Positions 33,910 to 43,211 of a stretch of 47,814 nucleotides of DNA are shown piece after piece. The stretch spans positions 1 through 47,814 of the forward strand of contig NZ_JAQIVI010000073.1 in the NCBI RefSeq assembly GCF_028618695.1, given 5' to 3'. How positions within the stretch are numbered: the first letter of the stretch is position 1; each line of letters begins with the position of its first letter. A program made the position numbers and the translations under genes. The notes below the pieces were generated by a model, which saw nothing but the letters and a program-made list of their open reading frames with translations, was not told the DNA's origin and did no database searches. This DNA comes from Natrinema soli (lineage in GTDB: Archaea > Halobacteriota > Halobacteria > Halobacteriales > Natrialbaceae).

Positions 33910-34860
33910 TTGATGACGATTGCAGTCAGGTCAGTGAGTGTGGTTCGACAGAAACTCCTGACAGCGGTCATGGTCGTAGCACTCGTTGCAACTGGGATGA
34001 CGGCCTCGGCGGGGGCGGTCACGGCGCCGTCGGTCGAGACGACGACCTCGATCAGCGAGTCAACGACGGTGACGAACGTCGTCGACGGCGACACAATCGA
34101 CATCGAATACCAGAACGGGTCGACCGATACCGTTCGACTGCTAGGTGTTGACACACCGGAAACGTACGGGACGGTCTCGCCTGGCGAATTCGAGGGTGTG
34201 CCGGACACGCAGGCGGGCCGTGAGTGCCTGCAAGCCGCGGGTGAGAACGCGAGTGCGTACGCGACTGACCAACTCGCTGGCCAAACGGTTACGCTGCAGT
34301 TCGACAGCCAGGCGGACCGACGCGGTGACTACGGCCGTCTGCTCGCGTACGTACAGGTCGACGGTTCGAACTTCAACTACGATCTCGTGGAGCGGGGCCA
34401 CGCCCGAGTCTACGACAGTACGTTCTCCCAGAGCGATTCATTCTACAGCGCCGAATCGGCGGCTCAGTCCGCCGAGCGAAACGCCTGGTCGTGTCGGACG
34501 CCGAACGACGACGGCTCTGGCGATGACGGGTCGTCGGGTGGGGACGGAAGTGCGCTTACTATCGATTGGGTCAACGCGGAAGCGAGTTCCCTCAACGACG
34601 AGCGTGTGAAGATCACCAACACCGGCAGTAGTTCGGTCGACCTCGACGGGTTCACGCTCGCCGACGAGGCAGGTCATAGCCACACGTTTGCGGAGTTCAC
34701 GCTCGGCGCCGGTGACTCGGTATACGTCCACACTGGTAGTGGGACCAACGACGCCGACGACCGCTACATGGGCTACGGGACCGAAATCTGGAACGACGAC
34801 GGTGACACGGCGATGGTGCAGACGGCAGTTGGGACGACCGTCGACCAACTCGCGTACTAA
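33910..34860 (+). CDS. secreted thermonuclease (SNase) with lamin-tail domain
   Basis: The 316-residue protein begins with a Sec-type signal (LLTAVMVVALVATGMTASAG). Residues ~52-195 are a staphylococcal-nuclease domain: VTNVVDGDTIDIEY, VRLLGVDTPETYG with the metal Asp and catalytic Arg/Glu positions, and GRLLAYVQVDGSNFNYDLVE. After an Asp/Gly/Ser linker, residues ~215-316 form a lamin-tail domain (WVNAEASSLNDERVKITNTG, VDLDGFTLADEAG). It should degrade extracellular DNA/RNA. ATG 33913 is an equally good start. No operon partner. Confidence 0.85.
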   Translation: MMTIAVRSVSVVRQKLLTAVMVVALVATGMTASAGAVTAPSVETTTSISESTTVTNVVDGDTIDIEYQNGSTDTVRLLGVDTPETYGTVSPGEFEGVPDTQAGRECLQAAGENASAYATDQLAGQTVTLQFDSQADRRGDYGRLLAYVQVDGSNFNYDLVERGHARVYDSTFSQSDSFYSAESAAQSAERNAWSCRTPNDDGSGDDGSSGGDGSALTIDWVNAEASSLNDERVKITNTGSSSVDLDGFTLADEAGHSHTFAEFTLGAGDSVYVHTGSGTNDADDRYMGYGTEIWNDDGDTAMVQTAVGTTVDQLAY

Positions 34861-35146
34861 AGCGAGCGTGGCATCTCATTTTTCAGACGTCTCGGCGCCA
34901 GGTCAGGTGGTGGCGACCGCACTCGATAACGAGTGGTGAAATCCCTCGACGCGCTCGCGGTTGCTGTCTCCGAAAACCTTCGATTTTTGGGATGATAAGA
35001 GAGATTTGCTCTCTCGAACCACCCGGGATATCCGCGCTCGGACACCCACACCGCACTCGCGTGGATAGTGGTCCACGCAAGCGACCATGCGAACGTGAGC
35101 GTGCCTCGCCCTTTCAGTCCGCCAGGAGGGCGGCTGGGTCTTCGAG

Positions 35147-35481
35147 CTACCTCTTGCCACAGTTGACACAGCGATGAATCCCGTCCTCGGCGGTGACCCG
35201 AGATGGGCCTGCCGCGTAGTATTCGTAGGGGTAGTGCACTCCTGGAAGTCGGTCGTGTGGCGGACCTCAGGGAGGTACACGGGCTCGATCAACTGGACCA
35301 AGATGTCCGAGCGGTTCGGCTCACACGTCTTGTTGTAGGTGACGTTGTTGTCGCCGGTGTAGGTGACCGTTATCGTGTGGTGCTGCTGGAGGCGGTCGAC
35401 GGCCCACTCCTTGTACCCCGTCTGGGTCTGCCCGAATCGGCGTTCCTCGTCGTCGTCGAACGTCTCCCTGAACCGTTCGAA
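35147..35481 (-). pseudogene. frameshifted remnant with C-terminal zinc knuckle
   Basis: Reading down from 35481: ERFRETFDDDEERRFGQTQT, KEWAVDRLQQHHTITVTYTG, NKTCEPNRSDILVQLIEPVY and LPEVRHTT. A frameshift near 35250 follows, then HYPYEYYAAGPSRVTAEDG and HRCVNCGKR to TAG 35147. The sequence is clearly former protein, and CVNC suggests a metal site. No start codon is found. The family is not recognised. Confidence 0.5.
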
Positions 35482-35732
35482 TCAGAACCGACGGCGACTA
35501 TGCATACCGACGAGACGCGATCGAACGTGCAGCTGACTGCTACGACTGCAAAAAGACGAAAGCAATGGTGAGTGCCTACGATGACGTTCCGACGTTCGTC
35601 TAGGCCTCCCGCCAAGTCCTCGAGCGCGACGAGCTCACGCTCGAGCAGCGGCGAGAAATCGCCGAGACGCTTTCGACTCGAGCAGTGGCTTTCAAAGTCA
35701 CTACTGAGGCAGCCATTGAGACCGACTACTAA
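35472..35732 (+). pseudogene. remnant with in-frame TAG
   Basis: The plus strand reads DGDYAYRRDAIERAADCYDC and KKTKAMVSAYDDVPTFV to TAG 35601-35603, and continues in the same frame with QVLERDELTLEQRREIAETL and AVAFKVTTEAAIETDY to TAA 35730. Continuity across the stop points to a nonsense mutation in a former protein, or the C-terminus of one. The family is unknown. Confidence 0.45.
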
Positions 35733-35942
35733 GAGATCGAATTTTAGCCCCGGGGCTCAGAGCGGGTCACACTGCGGTTTTCTCAGGCTCGAGGGCCGCG
35801 ACACGATTCTCGAGACCACCTGACGCCGTTCTGAGTTCCGATCAAGTTTGGGCACTGTTGTCGTCGCATTTTCAGCCGTATACGAGCATTCTCGAACAAA
35901 CGCGACGACGACCCTCGTGGTCGCGTCCAGCACATTGATCGT

Positions 35943-36815
35943 CTACTGACCGATATCTAGGACCTCGTACAGCGCACGCTCGGTGTCGATCGTCAGCAAG
36001 TGCTCGCGGTACTCGGCGCTCGCCTGCACGTCAGAAACGAACGCTCCGTCATCAAGTGTTGTACCGGCTTTGGCCGATGCCGCGGTGATCGTCTCCTCGG
36101 TAATTGCTTCCCCCTCGAGTTCGTCCTCGACAGCCGGCAGTCTCGCGGGAGTCGTCGTCGCGCCGGTGACGGCGACTCGAGACTCCTCGATCGTCTCGCC
36201 GTCAGTTCGAAGCCAGACGCCGACACCGACCAACGCGTAGCCCGAGAGCGGATCTCGACGTTTGCGGTAGCCGCTTACTGCATCGTCGGTGGTCGGGATC
36301 CGAACGCCAGTGACGATCTCGTCATCGGCGACCGCCGTCTCGAATGGCCCCTCGAAGAGATCAGTCGCGTCGATCGTTCGCTCGCCGTCCAACCCGCGAA
36401 CCTCGAGCGAACCGTCGAGCGCGAGCAGGGCGGCCGGCGGATCCGAACGCGCATCGCCGTGGGCGAGATTGCCGCCGATCGTGCCACCGTTTCGGACCTG
36501 TGGGTCACCCAACTCAGCCGCAGCGTCGGCGAGTGCGGCCGCGTGCCGACGGACGGTCTCGGAGTCGGCGATTTCGGCGTGTGTAGCGAGTGCGCCCATC
36601 GAGAGGTCATTTCCATCGTCATTCTCTTCGATCATATCGAGCCCACTCAGTTGGCCGATATCGACGAGTGACGGCGGCGATTCGTCCCCCGTCTTCATTC
36701 GCGGCAACAGCCCGTGTGCGCCAGCGACCAGTTCGGCACCGTCGTGATCACTGAGCAGTGTGAGTGCGTCGTCGACGCTGTCTGCCCGGTAGTAGTCGAA
36801 GTCGTCCGTGTACAT
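35943..36815 (-). CDS. molybdenum hydroxylase, FAD-binding medium subunit (CoxM-like)
   Basis: The 290-residue protein matches the FAD-binding subunit of xanthine dehydrogenase/CO dehydrogenase enzymes. LVAGAHGLLPRMKTGDESPP near residues 30-49 is the first FAD motif and NGGTIGGNLAHGDARSDPPA near 112-131 the second. It carries electrons from the molybdenum centre via the 2Fe-2S clusters to an acceptor. Its start overlaps the stop of the large-subunit gene at 36815, so the subunits are translationally coupled (order 2Fe-2S, Mo, FAD). Confidence 0.88.
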   Translation of the reverse strand: MYTDDFDYYRADSVDDALTLLSDHDGAELVAGAHGLLPRMKTGDESPPSLVDIGQLSGLDMIEENDDGNDLSMGALATHAEIADSETVRRHAAALADAAAELGDPQVRNGGTIGGNLAHGDARSDPPAALLALDGSLEVRGLDGERTIDATDLFEGPFETAVADDEIVTGVRIPTTDDAVSGYRKRRDPLSGYALVGVGVWLRTDGETIEESRVAVTGATTTPARLPAVEDELEGEAITEETITAASAKAGTTLDDGAFVSDVQASAEYREHLLTIDTERALYEVLDIGQ

Positions 36816-39223
36816 TACCGATCACCCTCCGTGGCCCGCCAGACCGACTCCGGTGTGATGGGCATGTCGAGGTGGTCGACGCCGAACGGCTCGAGCGCAT
36901 CCACGACGGCCGACACCATAGTCGGTGTCGCCGCAATGGTCGCCGACTCGCCGACGCCTTTCACCCCGATCGGGTTATGCGGACTCGGCGTTACCGTGTT
37001 GTCCGTCTCGAACTCCGGTAGCTGCGTCGAGTGCGGGACGGCGTACTCATCCATTCGACGGGTCTGAAGGTGTCCGTTGTCGTCGTAAGCCGCTCCCTCG
37101 TAGAGCGCGGCCCCGATTCCCTGTGTGATCCCGCCGTGGACCTGTCCCTCAACGATCATCGGGTTAATGATCTCGCCGCAGTCGTCGACTGCAACGTAGC
37201 GCTCGATTTCGATCTCGCCCGTTTCGGGATCGACCTCAACGACCGCGACGTGGGTGCCGAAGGGGTAGGTGAAATTCTCCGGATCGTAGAAGTTAGTCTC
37301 CTCGAGACCGGGATCCATCCCCTCGGGCAGGTCGTGGCCGAGGTAGGCCTCGTGTGCGATCGTCTGGATGTGAAGCGATCGATCTGGTGCGCCGGTGACG
37401 CGGAACTCGCCGTCCACGAACTCAAGGTCGTCCGCGCTCGTCTCGAGCTGGTGGGCGGCGATCCGACGAGCCTTCTCCCGGACCTCGCGAGCGCCGCGAG
37501 CGATGGAGCCGCCGCCGACCGAGGCGCTTCGGCTGCCGTAGGTCCCCATCCCCTGCGGAATCCGATCGGTGTCGCCTTCGACCACATCGATGTCGTCAAC
37601 GGAGAGGCCCAGTTCCTCGGCTGCGATCTGGGCGTAGGTCGTTCGGTGTCCCTGTCCCTGGTCAGCGGTTCCCGCGAGGACCGTTACCGACCCCGTCGAA
37701 TCGAAGCGGACGATCGAACTCTCCCAGCCGCCAGCCTGTGAGCCGAGATCACCGGCGAGTCCGGACGGCGAGAGTCCCGCGGATTCAACGAAGTTACCGA
37801 TCCCGATTCCGATGTACCGATCTTCGTCTCGAAGCTCGCGCTGGCGCTCGCGTAGTTCGTCGTAGTCGACGTGATCGAGCGCTAGATCCATCGCACGTTC
37901 GTACTCACCGCTGTCGTAGACGAGTGCCGCCGCCGATTCGTAGGGAAACTCGTCAGGTTGGACGAGATTACGCCGTCGCAATTCGGCTGGATCCATCTCG
38001 AGTTCCCGCGCACCGACATCAACGAGTCGCTCGATCACGTAGATCCCCTCGGCTCGACCCGCACCGCGATAGGCGTCGACGGGTGTCGTGTTCGTGAACG
38101 CGCCGACGACACGACAGTGAATCGCCGGGATAGTGTACTGGCCGGATAGAACGGTGGCGTAGAGGTACGACGGTGTCGCCGTGCCGAACTGCGAGAGCTG
38201 TGCGCCGAGGCCGGCGTGCGTTTCGACTCGAACTCCACGGATCGTTCCGTCGTCGTCCAGAGCAATCTCGCCGGTCGTTACGTGATCTCGGCCGTGGCAG
38301 TCGGTCAGATAGCTCTCCGAACGCGTCGCCTGCCACTTTACCGGCCGGCCAAGTTGCATGGCACACCAAGCCGTCACAGCCTCGTCCGGATAGTGGTAGA
38401 TCTTGCTACCGAAGCCGCCACCGACTTCGGGAGCGATCACCTGAATCTTGTTCTCCGGAAGTCCCAGCGTCCCCGCCGAGAGCAGCATTCGGTGGAGGTG
38501 GGGGTTCTGGCTCGTCATCCAGAGACGCAGTTTCCCCGTCGCGTCCTCCCAGTCCGCGAGGGCCGCACGTGGTTCCATCGCGTTCGGAATAATTCGTGGC
38601 TGTCGGAGGTCGACGCTCGCAACCTGATCGGCGTTGGCGAACGCCTCGTCGGTAGCGTCCGCCTCGCCAAGTTCGAAGTCGAAGGCGACGTTGTCTGCTG
38701 CCTCGTCGTGAACCGGGGGCGCGTCGCGTTCGACGGCCTCGACCGGATCGGTGACGTGCTCGAGCGGTTCGTACTCGACCGTGATCCGTTCGAGTGCGTC
38801 GTGGGCTGCGTGCGGCGTCTCCGCGACGACGGCGGCGATGCCCCTTCCCTCATGACGGACCTTGTCCGTGGCGAGCATGCGATACTGTGGCTGGACGAGA
38901 CCGGGAAGGTCCCAAGCGGTCGGAATCGTGTTCGGAACGCCGCTTTCGACGACGTCCTCGCCGGTGTATACCGCGATGACGTCGTCCATAGCCGCCGCAT
39001 CACTAGTATCTATACTCTCGATTCGTGCGTGAGCGTGATCGGACCGACGAATAGCCAGATGAGTCGTTCCACGCAGGGAGATATCGTCGGTGTACTCCCC
39101 ATCACCGGTTAGCAGTGGAACGTCCTCGCCGCGTTCGATGGCGGAGCCGAAAGCGCCACTGCTGCCGTCCCCGTCGGGTTCGTCAGCTGACTCCGTCGCT
39201 TCATTCGTATCCGCGTCGCTCAT
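36815..39223 (-). CDS. molybdenum hydroxylase, molybdopterin-binding large subunit (CoxL-like, form II)
   Basis: The 802-residue protein is the catalytic subunit of a xanthine dehydrogenase/CO dehydrogenase-type enzyme. Motifs include VAPEVGGGFGSKI near residues 262-274, the active-site loop VDAYRGAGRAEGIYVIERLV near 375-394, and a C-terminal GVGESATIAATPTMVSAV with the conserved Glu. AYRGAGR marks form II; true form I CO dehydrogenases have AYXCSFR. The substrate is therefore open: CO, an aldehyde, a purine or another heterocycle. The start overlaps the 2Fe-2S gene (ATGA, 39220-39223). Confidence 0.88.
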   Translation of the reverse strand: MSDADTNEATESADEPDGDGSSGAFGSAIERGEDVPLLTGDGEYTDDISLRGTTHLAIRRSDHAHARIESIDTSDAAAMDDVIAVYTGEDVVESGVPNTIPTAWDLPGLVQPQYRMLATDKVRHEGRGIAAVVAETPHAAHDALERITVEYEPLEHVTDPVEAVERDAPPVHDEAADNVAFDFELGEADATDEAFANADQVASVDLRQPRIIPNAMEPRAALADWEDATGKLRLWMTSQNPHLHRMLLSAGTLGLPENKIQVIAPEVGGGFGSKIYHYPDEAVTAWCAMQLGRPVKWQATRSESYLTDCHGRDHVTTGEIALDDDGTIRGVRVETHAGLGAQLSQFGTATPSYLYATVLSGQYTIPAIHCRVVGAFTNTTPVDAYRGAGRAEGIYVIERLVDVGARELEMDPAELRRRNLVQPDEFPYESAAALVYDSGEYERAMDLALDHVDYDELRERQRELRDEDRYIGIGIGNFVESAGLSPSGLAGDLGSQAGGWESSIVRFDSTGSVTVLAGTADQGQGHRTTYAQIAAEELGLSVDDIDVVEGDTDRIPQGMGTYGSRSASVGGGSIARGAREVREKARRIAAHQLETSADDLEFVDGEFRVTGAPDRSLHIQTIAHEAYLGHDLPEGMDPGLEETNFYDPENFTYPFGTHVAVVEVDPETGEIEIERYVAVDDCGEIINPMIVEGQVHGGITQGIGAALYEGAAYDDNGHLQTRRMDEYAVPHSTQLPEFETDNTVTPSPHNPIGVKGVGESATIAATPTMVSAVVDALEPFGVDHLDMPITPESVWRATEGDR

Positions 39224-39699
39224 CGTTGCCCACCCAACTGGTCAGCTGTGGCCTCGATGGCATCCACGATGTTCTGGTAGCCGGTGCACCGACAGAGGTT
39301 GCCCTCGATCGCCTCCCGAATCTCTTCACGCGTTGGATTGTCGTTCTCACGGAGGAACGTGTCGGCGGTCATGAGCATCCCCGGTGTGCAGTAGCCACAC
39401 TGGAGTCCGTGCTGTTCCTGAAACTGCTCTTGTAGAGTGGTGAGGTCGCCGTTATCGGAGAGCCCTTCGACCGTTTCGATCTCCGATCCGTCGGCCTGGA
39501 CGGCCAGGCGAGTACAGGACTTGATCGTCTCCCCGTCCACCCTGACCGTACAGGCACCGCACCGCCCCGTCTCACAGCCGACGTTCGCTCCGGTATAGCC
39601 GAGTTCGTCTCGAAGTGCCGAGACGAGTAACGTCCGCGGCTCGACGGTCAATTCGTGTTGTTCACCGTTAACCGTTATCGAGATATCGTGTTCTGACAT
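39220..39699 (-). CDS. molybdenum hydroxylase, 2Fe-2S small subunit (CoxS-like)
   Basis: The 159-residue protein has two [2Fe-2S] domains. The plant-ferredoxin type has VGCETGRCGACTVRVDGE (Cys near 41, 46, 49 and 61). The helical type has HGLQCGYCTPGMLMTADTF then GNLCRCTGYQNIVDAI. It moves electrons from the molybdenum site to FAD. It is first in the operon, starting at ATG 39699, and its stop overlaps the large-subunit start. Length is normal and there is no Tat signal, so the complex should be cytoplasmic. Confidence 0.9.
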   Translation of the reverse strand: MSEHDISITVNGEQHELTVEPRTLLVSALRDELGYTGANVGCETGRCGACTVRVDGETIKSCTRLAVQADGSEIETVEGLSDNGDLTTLQEQFQEQHGLQCGYCTPGMLMTADTFLRENDNPTREEIREAIEGNLCRCTGYQNIVDAIEATADQLGGQR

Positions 39700-39875
39700 T
39701 CAGAGCCCTCGGAGTATGTGCCTCGCTCGTCCATGGGTACTGTTCTCCATTTTCATGTTAAAAACTCACACTCGCTACTCACCATATCGAGGTAAATAGG
39801 TTTGCAACCAAAATTGCAGATTTTGACGCTCAGCGGTGCGAAATATGCCGTTCGATTCCGTCTATGATCTGTTTC

Positions 39876-40547
39876 TCAGGGAAGGTCGGACGGTTCGTCG
39901 ATGTCACGGATGACACCCGAATCGTCGGTCGCAACGAGCGCCGACCGGTCCCCCTCGAGCAATACTGCACGTCCACCAGTGTCTCCTGAGACGTCCGTAA
40001 GTCGTTCGAAATAACTCCTATCGAACAGCACCGGATTCCCGCGAGAGCCGTCGTATGCCGCCGCGAGAGCCGTCTCGGGTCCCGTTCGATACGTCGCAAC
40101 GAGAGTATCGACGGTTTCTGGACTAACGAACGGCATATCACCGAGTGCAAACACCGCTGCAGCCACATCAGACGTCTCGAGTGCATCGATCCCGACACCG
40201 ACTGACGTAGCCTGGCCGCGAGCGTACTCGTCGTTTCGAACCAACGTGACCGGCTGGTCCGCGAGTACGTCTGCAACTCGATCAGCATCGTGTCCGATGA
40301 TGACGATCACTGGATCGACCTCGCTCGCAACCATCGTCTCGACGGCGTGAGCGACGATCGGTCGTCCCCTGAGGTCGGCCAGCAGTTTGTTCGCCGCACC
40401 GAACCGCGAACTCGTTCCGGCGGCGAGGACAACGCCAGCAATCCCGTTGGATCCGTTCATTGGATCCTGATCGCCAGTCTGATTCGTCCGATGGTTCGTC
40501 TGACTACTCGAGGGCGGTGTGATAATCGGGATTTCGTCGTTACCCAT
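39876..40547 (-). CDS. MocA/MobA-type molybdenum cofactor nucleotidyltransferase
   Basis: The product is 223 residues from 40547, or 194 from ATG 40460 (MNGSNGIAGVVLAAGTSSRF). AGVVLAAGTSSRFGAANKLL is the nucleotide-binding motif and FALGDMPFVSPETVDTLV the metal-binding motif of MocA-like NTP transferases. Such enzymes attach CMP or GMP to molybdopterin, as xanthine-dehydrogenase-type enzymes need. It lies 177 bases upstream of the 2Fe-2S gene in the same direction, and divergent from the MoxR/VWA/XdhC genes, so it belongs to cofactor maturation for this hydroxylase. Confidence 0.85.
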   Translation of the reverse strand: MGNDEIPIITPPSSSQTNHRTNQTGDQDPMNGSNGIAGVVLAAGTSSRFGAANKLLADLRGRPIVAHAVETMVASEVDPVIVIIGHDADRVADVLADQPVTLVRNDEYARGQATSVGVGIDALETSDVAAAVFALGDMPFVSPETVDTLVATYRTGPETALAAAYDGSRGNPVLFDRSYFERLTDVSGDTGGRAVLLEGDRSALVATDDSGVIRDIDEPSDLP

Positions 40548-40846
40548 TCTGGCCTCTCTGCCGGTTCAGTCGGTCACAGGGGATGTTCCTCGGATAACCA
40601 CCGTCCATATGGTCGTTCTATGGCCCCGATACGAAGGGCTATGATCCATAGCCACCTGTGTGTGATAAACTACCAAATGTGTCCCGGCTCGAGTATCTGA
40701 CCAAATGTTTCGGACCCTCAGTACTTTGTTCGAGTGAAGGTTTAGCGTCTGGAGCACTTCAGCATGAGACAGACTCCCAATGGATGCGAGAATTACTGGC
40801 CGTCGCTGGACCACGGCGCGACGATGGCTCCCAAGAACGGTGAGCG

Positions 40847-41821
40847 ATGACTGAGTCGACCACTCCCTCGTTCGCGGCGTTCACCGAGTCGGATCTCGGA
40901 GAACTCTTCGATCAGCAGGAGTACGTCGCGGCGGACGATATCGTCGTTCCGGTACTGCTTGCACTTCGGCTCGGGAAACCGCTACTCATCGAAGGAGAAC
41001 CCGGAAGCGGGAAGACAGAGTTAGGAAAGGTCCTGGCGGCGGGACTCGAGACCGAACTCATTCGTCTACAGTGCTACGAGGGGTTGGCGGCCGAGAACAC
41101 CCTCTACGAGTGGAACTACACGAAACAGTTGCTCTCGGTGCAGGCCGGTGAGCGCGGCGTCACCGACGATAGCACGGTATTCGACGAGGAGTATTTGCTC
41201 GAACGACCGCTGCTCCGGGCGCTATCGGACGATCGCGAGCAACCTGCCGTCCTCCTCATCGACGAAATAGACCGTGCCGATCGGGAGTTCGAAGCACTGC
41301 TACTCGAGTTCCTCTCGGAGTTTCAGGTTACGGTGCCGGAACTCGGGACGGTCAAGGCGTCAGTGCCGCCGATCGTCCTCCTCACGTCGAACCGAACGCG
41401 AGGGCTGAGCGACGCGCTCAAACGGCGTTGCTTGTATCTCCACGTGGAACCGCCGTCGTTCGAGAAGGAACGTGAAATCGTCCAACGAAAAGCACCGGGA
41501 TTAGACGGGCCGACAGCCGCGGAGATCTGCGGTGTCGTCCAGCGGTTGCGCGAGGAACCGCTGTTGAAACAGCCCGGGATCGCGGAGACGCTCGACTGGT
41601 CGCGTGCGCTCCTCGAGCTTCGATCCGGGGCCGAGGCCGGCAGCACTGAAACCAATGATGAGGAATCCACCACCGCACTTTCCCCCCAGCTGATCGACCG
41701 CACGCTATCATGTCTGCTGAAGGAGGTTGAGGACGTGTCTCGAATCGACGACAATCTGCTCGAAGCCCTCGTCCGTGCGGGCCGGGATGCTCGAAAGCGG
41801 ACGGAGGACGCCGAAGCGTGA
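40847..41821 (+). CDS. MoxR-family AAA+ ATPase (CoxD-like)
   Basis: The 324-residue AAA+ protein has Walker A LIEGEPGSGKTELGKVLAAG near residues 48-67, Walker B AVLLIDEIDRADREFEALLL near 129-148, and sensor 1 VLLTSNRTRGLSDALKRRC near 182-200. In CO-dehydrogenase-type clusters CoxD works with the VWA protein CoxE to mature the active site (for CO dehydrogenase, sulfur and copper insertion). The stop overlaps the start of the VWA gene by four bases, so the pair is coupled. Confidence 0.86.
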   Translation: MTESTTPSFAAFTESDLGELFDQQEYVAADDIVVPVLLALRLGKPLLIEGEPGSGKTELGKVLAAGLETELIRLQCYEGLAAENTLYEWNYTKQLLSVQAGERGVTDDSTVFDEEYLLERPLLRALSDDREQPAVLLIDEIDRADREFEALLLEFLSEFQVTVPELGTVKASVPPIVLLTSNRTRGLSDALKRRCLYLHVEPPSFEKEREIVQRKAPGLDGPTAAEICGVVQRLREEPLLKQPGIAETLDWSRALLELRSGAEAGSTETNDEESTTALSPQLIDRTLSCLLKEVEDVSRIDDNLLEALVRAGRDARKRTEDAEA

Positions 41822-43149
41822 CCGATCCAGTGCCATCCGGCGGACTCGAGACTGTCCGCGACCACGTTATTAGCGAGGTCGTGAGGTTTGCCGATGCGCT
41901 CCGCGACGAGGGCGCGGACGTCCCATCGACGGCGAGTATAACAGCCGCTCAGGCTATCTCGGAACTCCCGGAACCCGATGAGTCGACCGTCCGTGTCTCC
42001 CTCCGCGCTGCGCTCATCTCCCAATACACGGATATCTCCGTGTTCGAACGGCTCTTTCCACGCTTCTGGACCAGACTTACAGAAGGCGATACCGACATCG
42101 CATCGCTAGCCGCCAATAACACACCCCAGCCCTTTGCAGTGCCACAGGCTGGTGAACCAGACCCGGACGCCGGAGAGAACGACGATGCTGCGGAGTCGAT
42201 CGAGCGGACTGAACACGCGCAGTCGCCCGCGGTGAAATCGAACGCACCCGCAGCCGGAGATGATGAACAGAACACCGAGCTGGACGCGGGATACGTCTTT
42301 CACGCCCTGTCGACTCGAACTGGACGCTCGGAACCGGTTACCGTCGACGATATTACGATATCCAACACGGACGTTCGCGAGTCACTCGAGCGAATCGGCC
42401 GAGTACTAGGACAGAAGCGGGGACGACGCTTCGAAGACGCACCGACAGGAGACAGACTGAACGTTCGTCGGACCCTCCGACGGAGTTTCGGGACCGGTGG
42501 AACCATCCTCGAGCTCGAGCGACGGAGCTACGATCGGACGGCGGCGAACGCCGTCGTTCTCGTCGACGTGAGCCGGTCGGTCCTCGACAGTATCGACCGC
42601 GGATTCTTGCTGGGTGTCCTTCGACAGCTGTACGCCGACTGGCGATCCGCCCGGGTGTTTTTCTTCGATACCAGCCTCCGAGAGGTGACGGCACAGTTGG
42701 ACGAACCGTCGTCCGACCGTGCCATTGTGGCCCTCGAGCGCGCCGAGACTGAGTGGGGCGGTGGGACCCGGATCGGAGACGCGATTTCGACCCTTCGGAC
42801 CGACTATCCGGATGCCGTCGACCGGGAGACTGCCGTGCTCGTGATCAGCGACGGCCTCGAGGTTGGGGAACTCGATCTGCTCGAACAAGGGATAACGCGG
42901 CTCTCGAAACGAGCTGATTCCGTTCTCTGGCTCAATCCGCTGGCGACCGATAGCAAATACGAACCGACCTGTCGGGGAATGGCGATTGCCTCCCCGTTCG
43001 TCGACGGTCTGTTCGGATTCGCCCGACCATCGGATCTCGAGGAAATCGCGAGACAGCTCTCGCTTCGTGGTGTTCACGGTCGAATCGGCTACGAGTATAT
43101 CGGTAGCCAGAAGTCGCTTGGAAGTCGGTCGCAGTCGGCCGAACAGTGA
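41818..43149 (+). CDS. VWA-domain protein (CoxE-like)
   Basis: From GTG 41818, which overlaps the MoxR stop, the protein has 443 residues. Residues ~110-150 are an acidic linker. The VWA domain begins at AVVLVDVSRSVLDS near residues 245-258, whose DxSxS is the MIDAS metal site, and continues with TEWGGGTRIGDAISTLRTDY (the MIDAS Thr) and AVLVISDGLEVGELDLLEQG. CoxE-type proteins pair with MoxR ATPases as metal-enzyme maturases. Confidence 0.84.
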   Translation: MTDPVPSGGLETVRDHVISEVVRFADALRDEGADVPSTASITAAQAISELPEPDESTVRVSLRAALISQYTDISVFERLFPRFWTRLTEGDTDIASLAANNTPQPFAVPQAGEPDPDAGENDDAAESIERTEHAQSPAVKSNAPAAGDDEQNTELDAGYVFHALSTRTGRSEPVTVDDITISNTDVRESLERIGRVLGQKRGRRFEDAPTGDRLNVRRTLRRSFGTGGTILELERRSYDRTAANAVVLVDVSRSVLDSIDRGFLLGVLRQLYADWRSARVFFFDTSLREVTAQLDEPSSDRAIVALERAETEWGGGTRIGDAISTLRTDYPDAVDRETAVLVISDGLEVGELDLLEQGITRLSKRADSVLWLNPLATDSKYEPTCRGMAIASPFVDGLFGFARPSDLEEIARQLSLRGVHGRIGYEYIGSQKSLGSRSQSAEQ

Positions 43150-43211
43150 CACGAAATATGGGTTTCCCCTCCGACGAGAAGGTATAATTGTGTGAGTGAC
43201 CAACGCGAGGT

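Larger units (their letters stand above)
34861..35942. other. gene-poor stretch with two pseudogenes
   Basis: 34861-35146 shows nothing convincing. The two remnants at 35147-35481 (minus) and 35472-35732 (plus) are listed separately. 35733-35942 lacks a gene. Confidence 0.45.

Noticed and set aside
38216..39112. 298-codon plus-strand frame over the large-subunit gene
   Set aside because: Antisense shadow of a gene with unmistakable molybdopterin-domain motifs.
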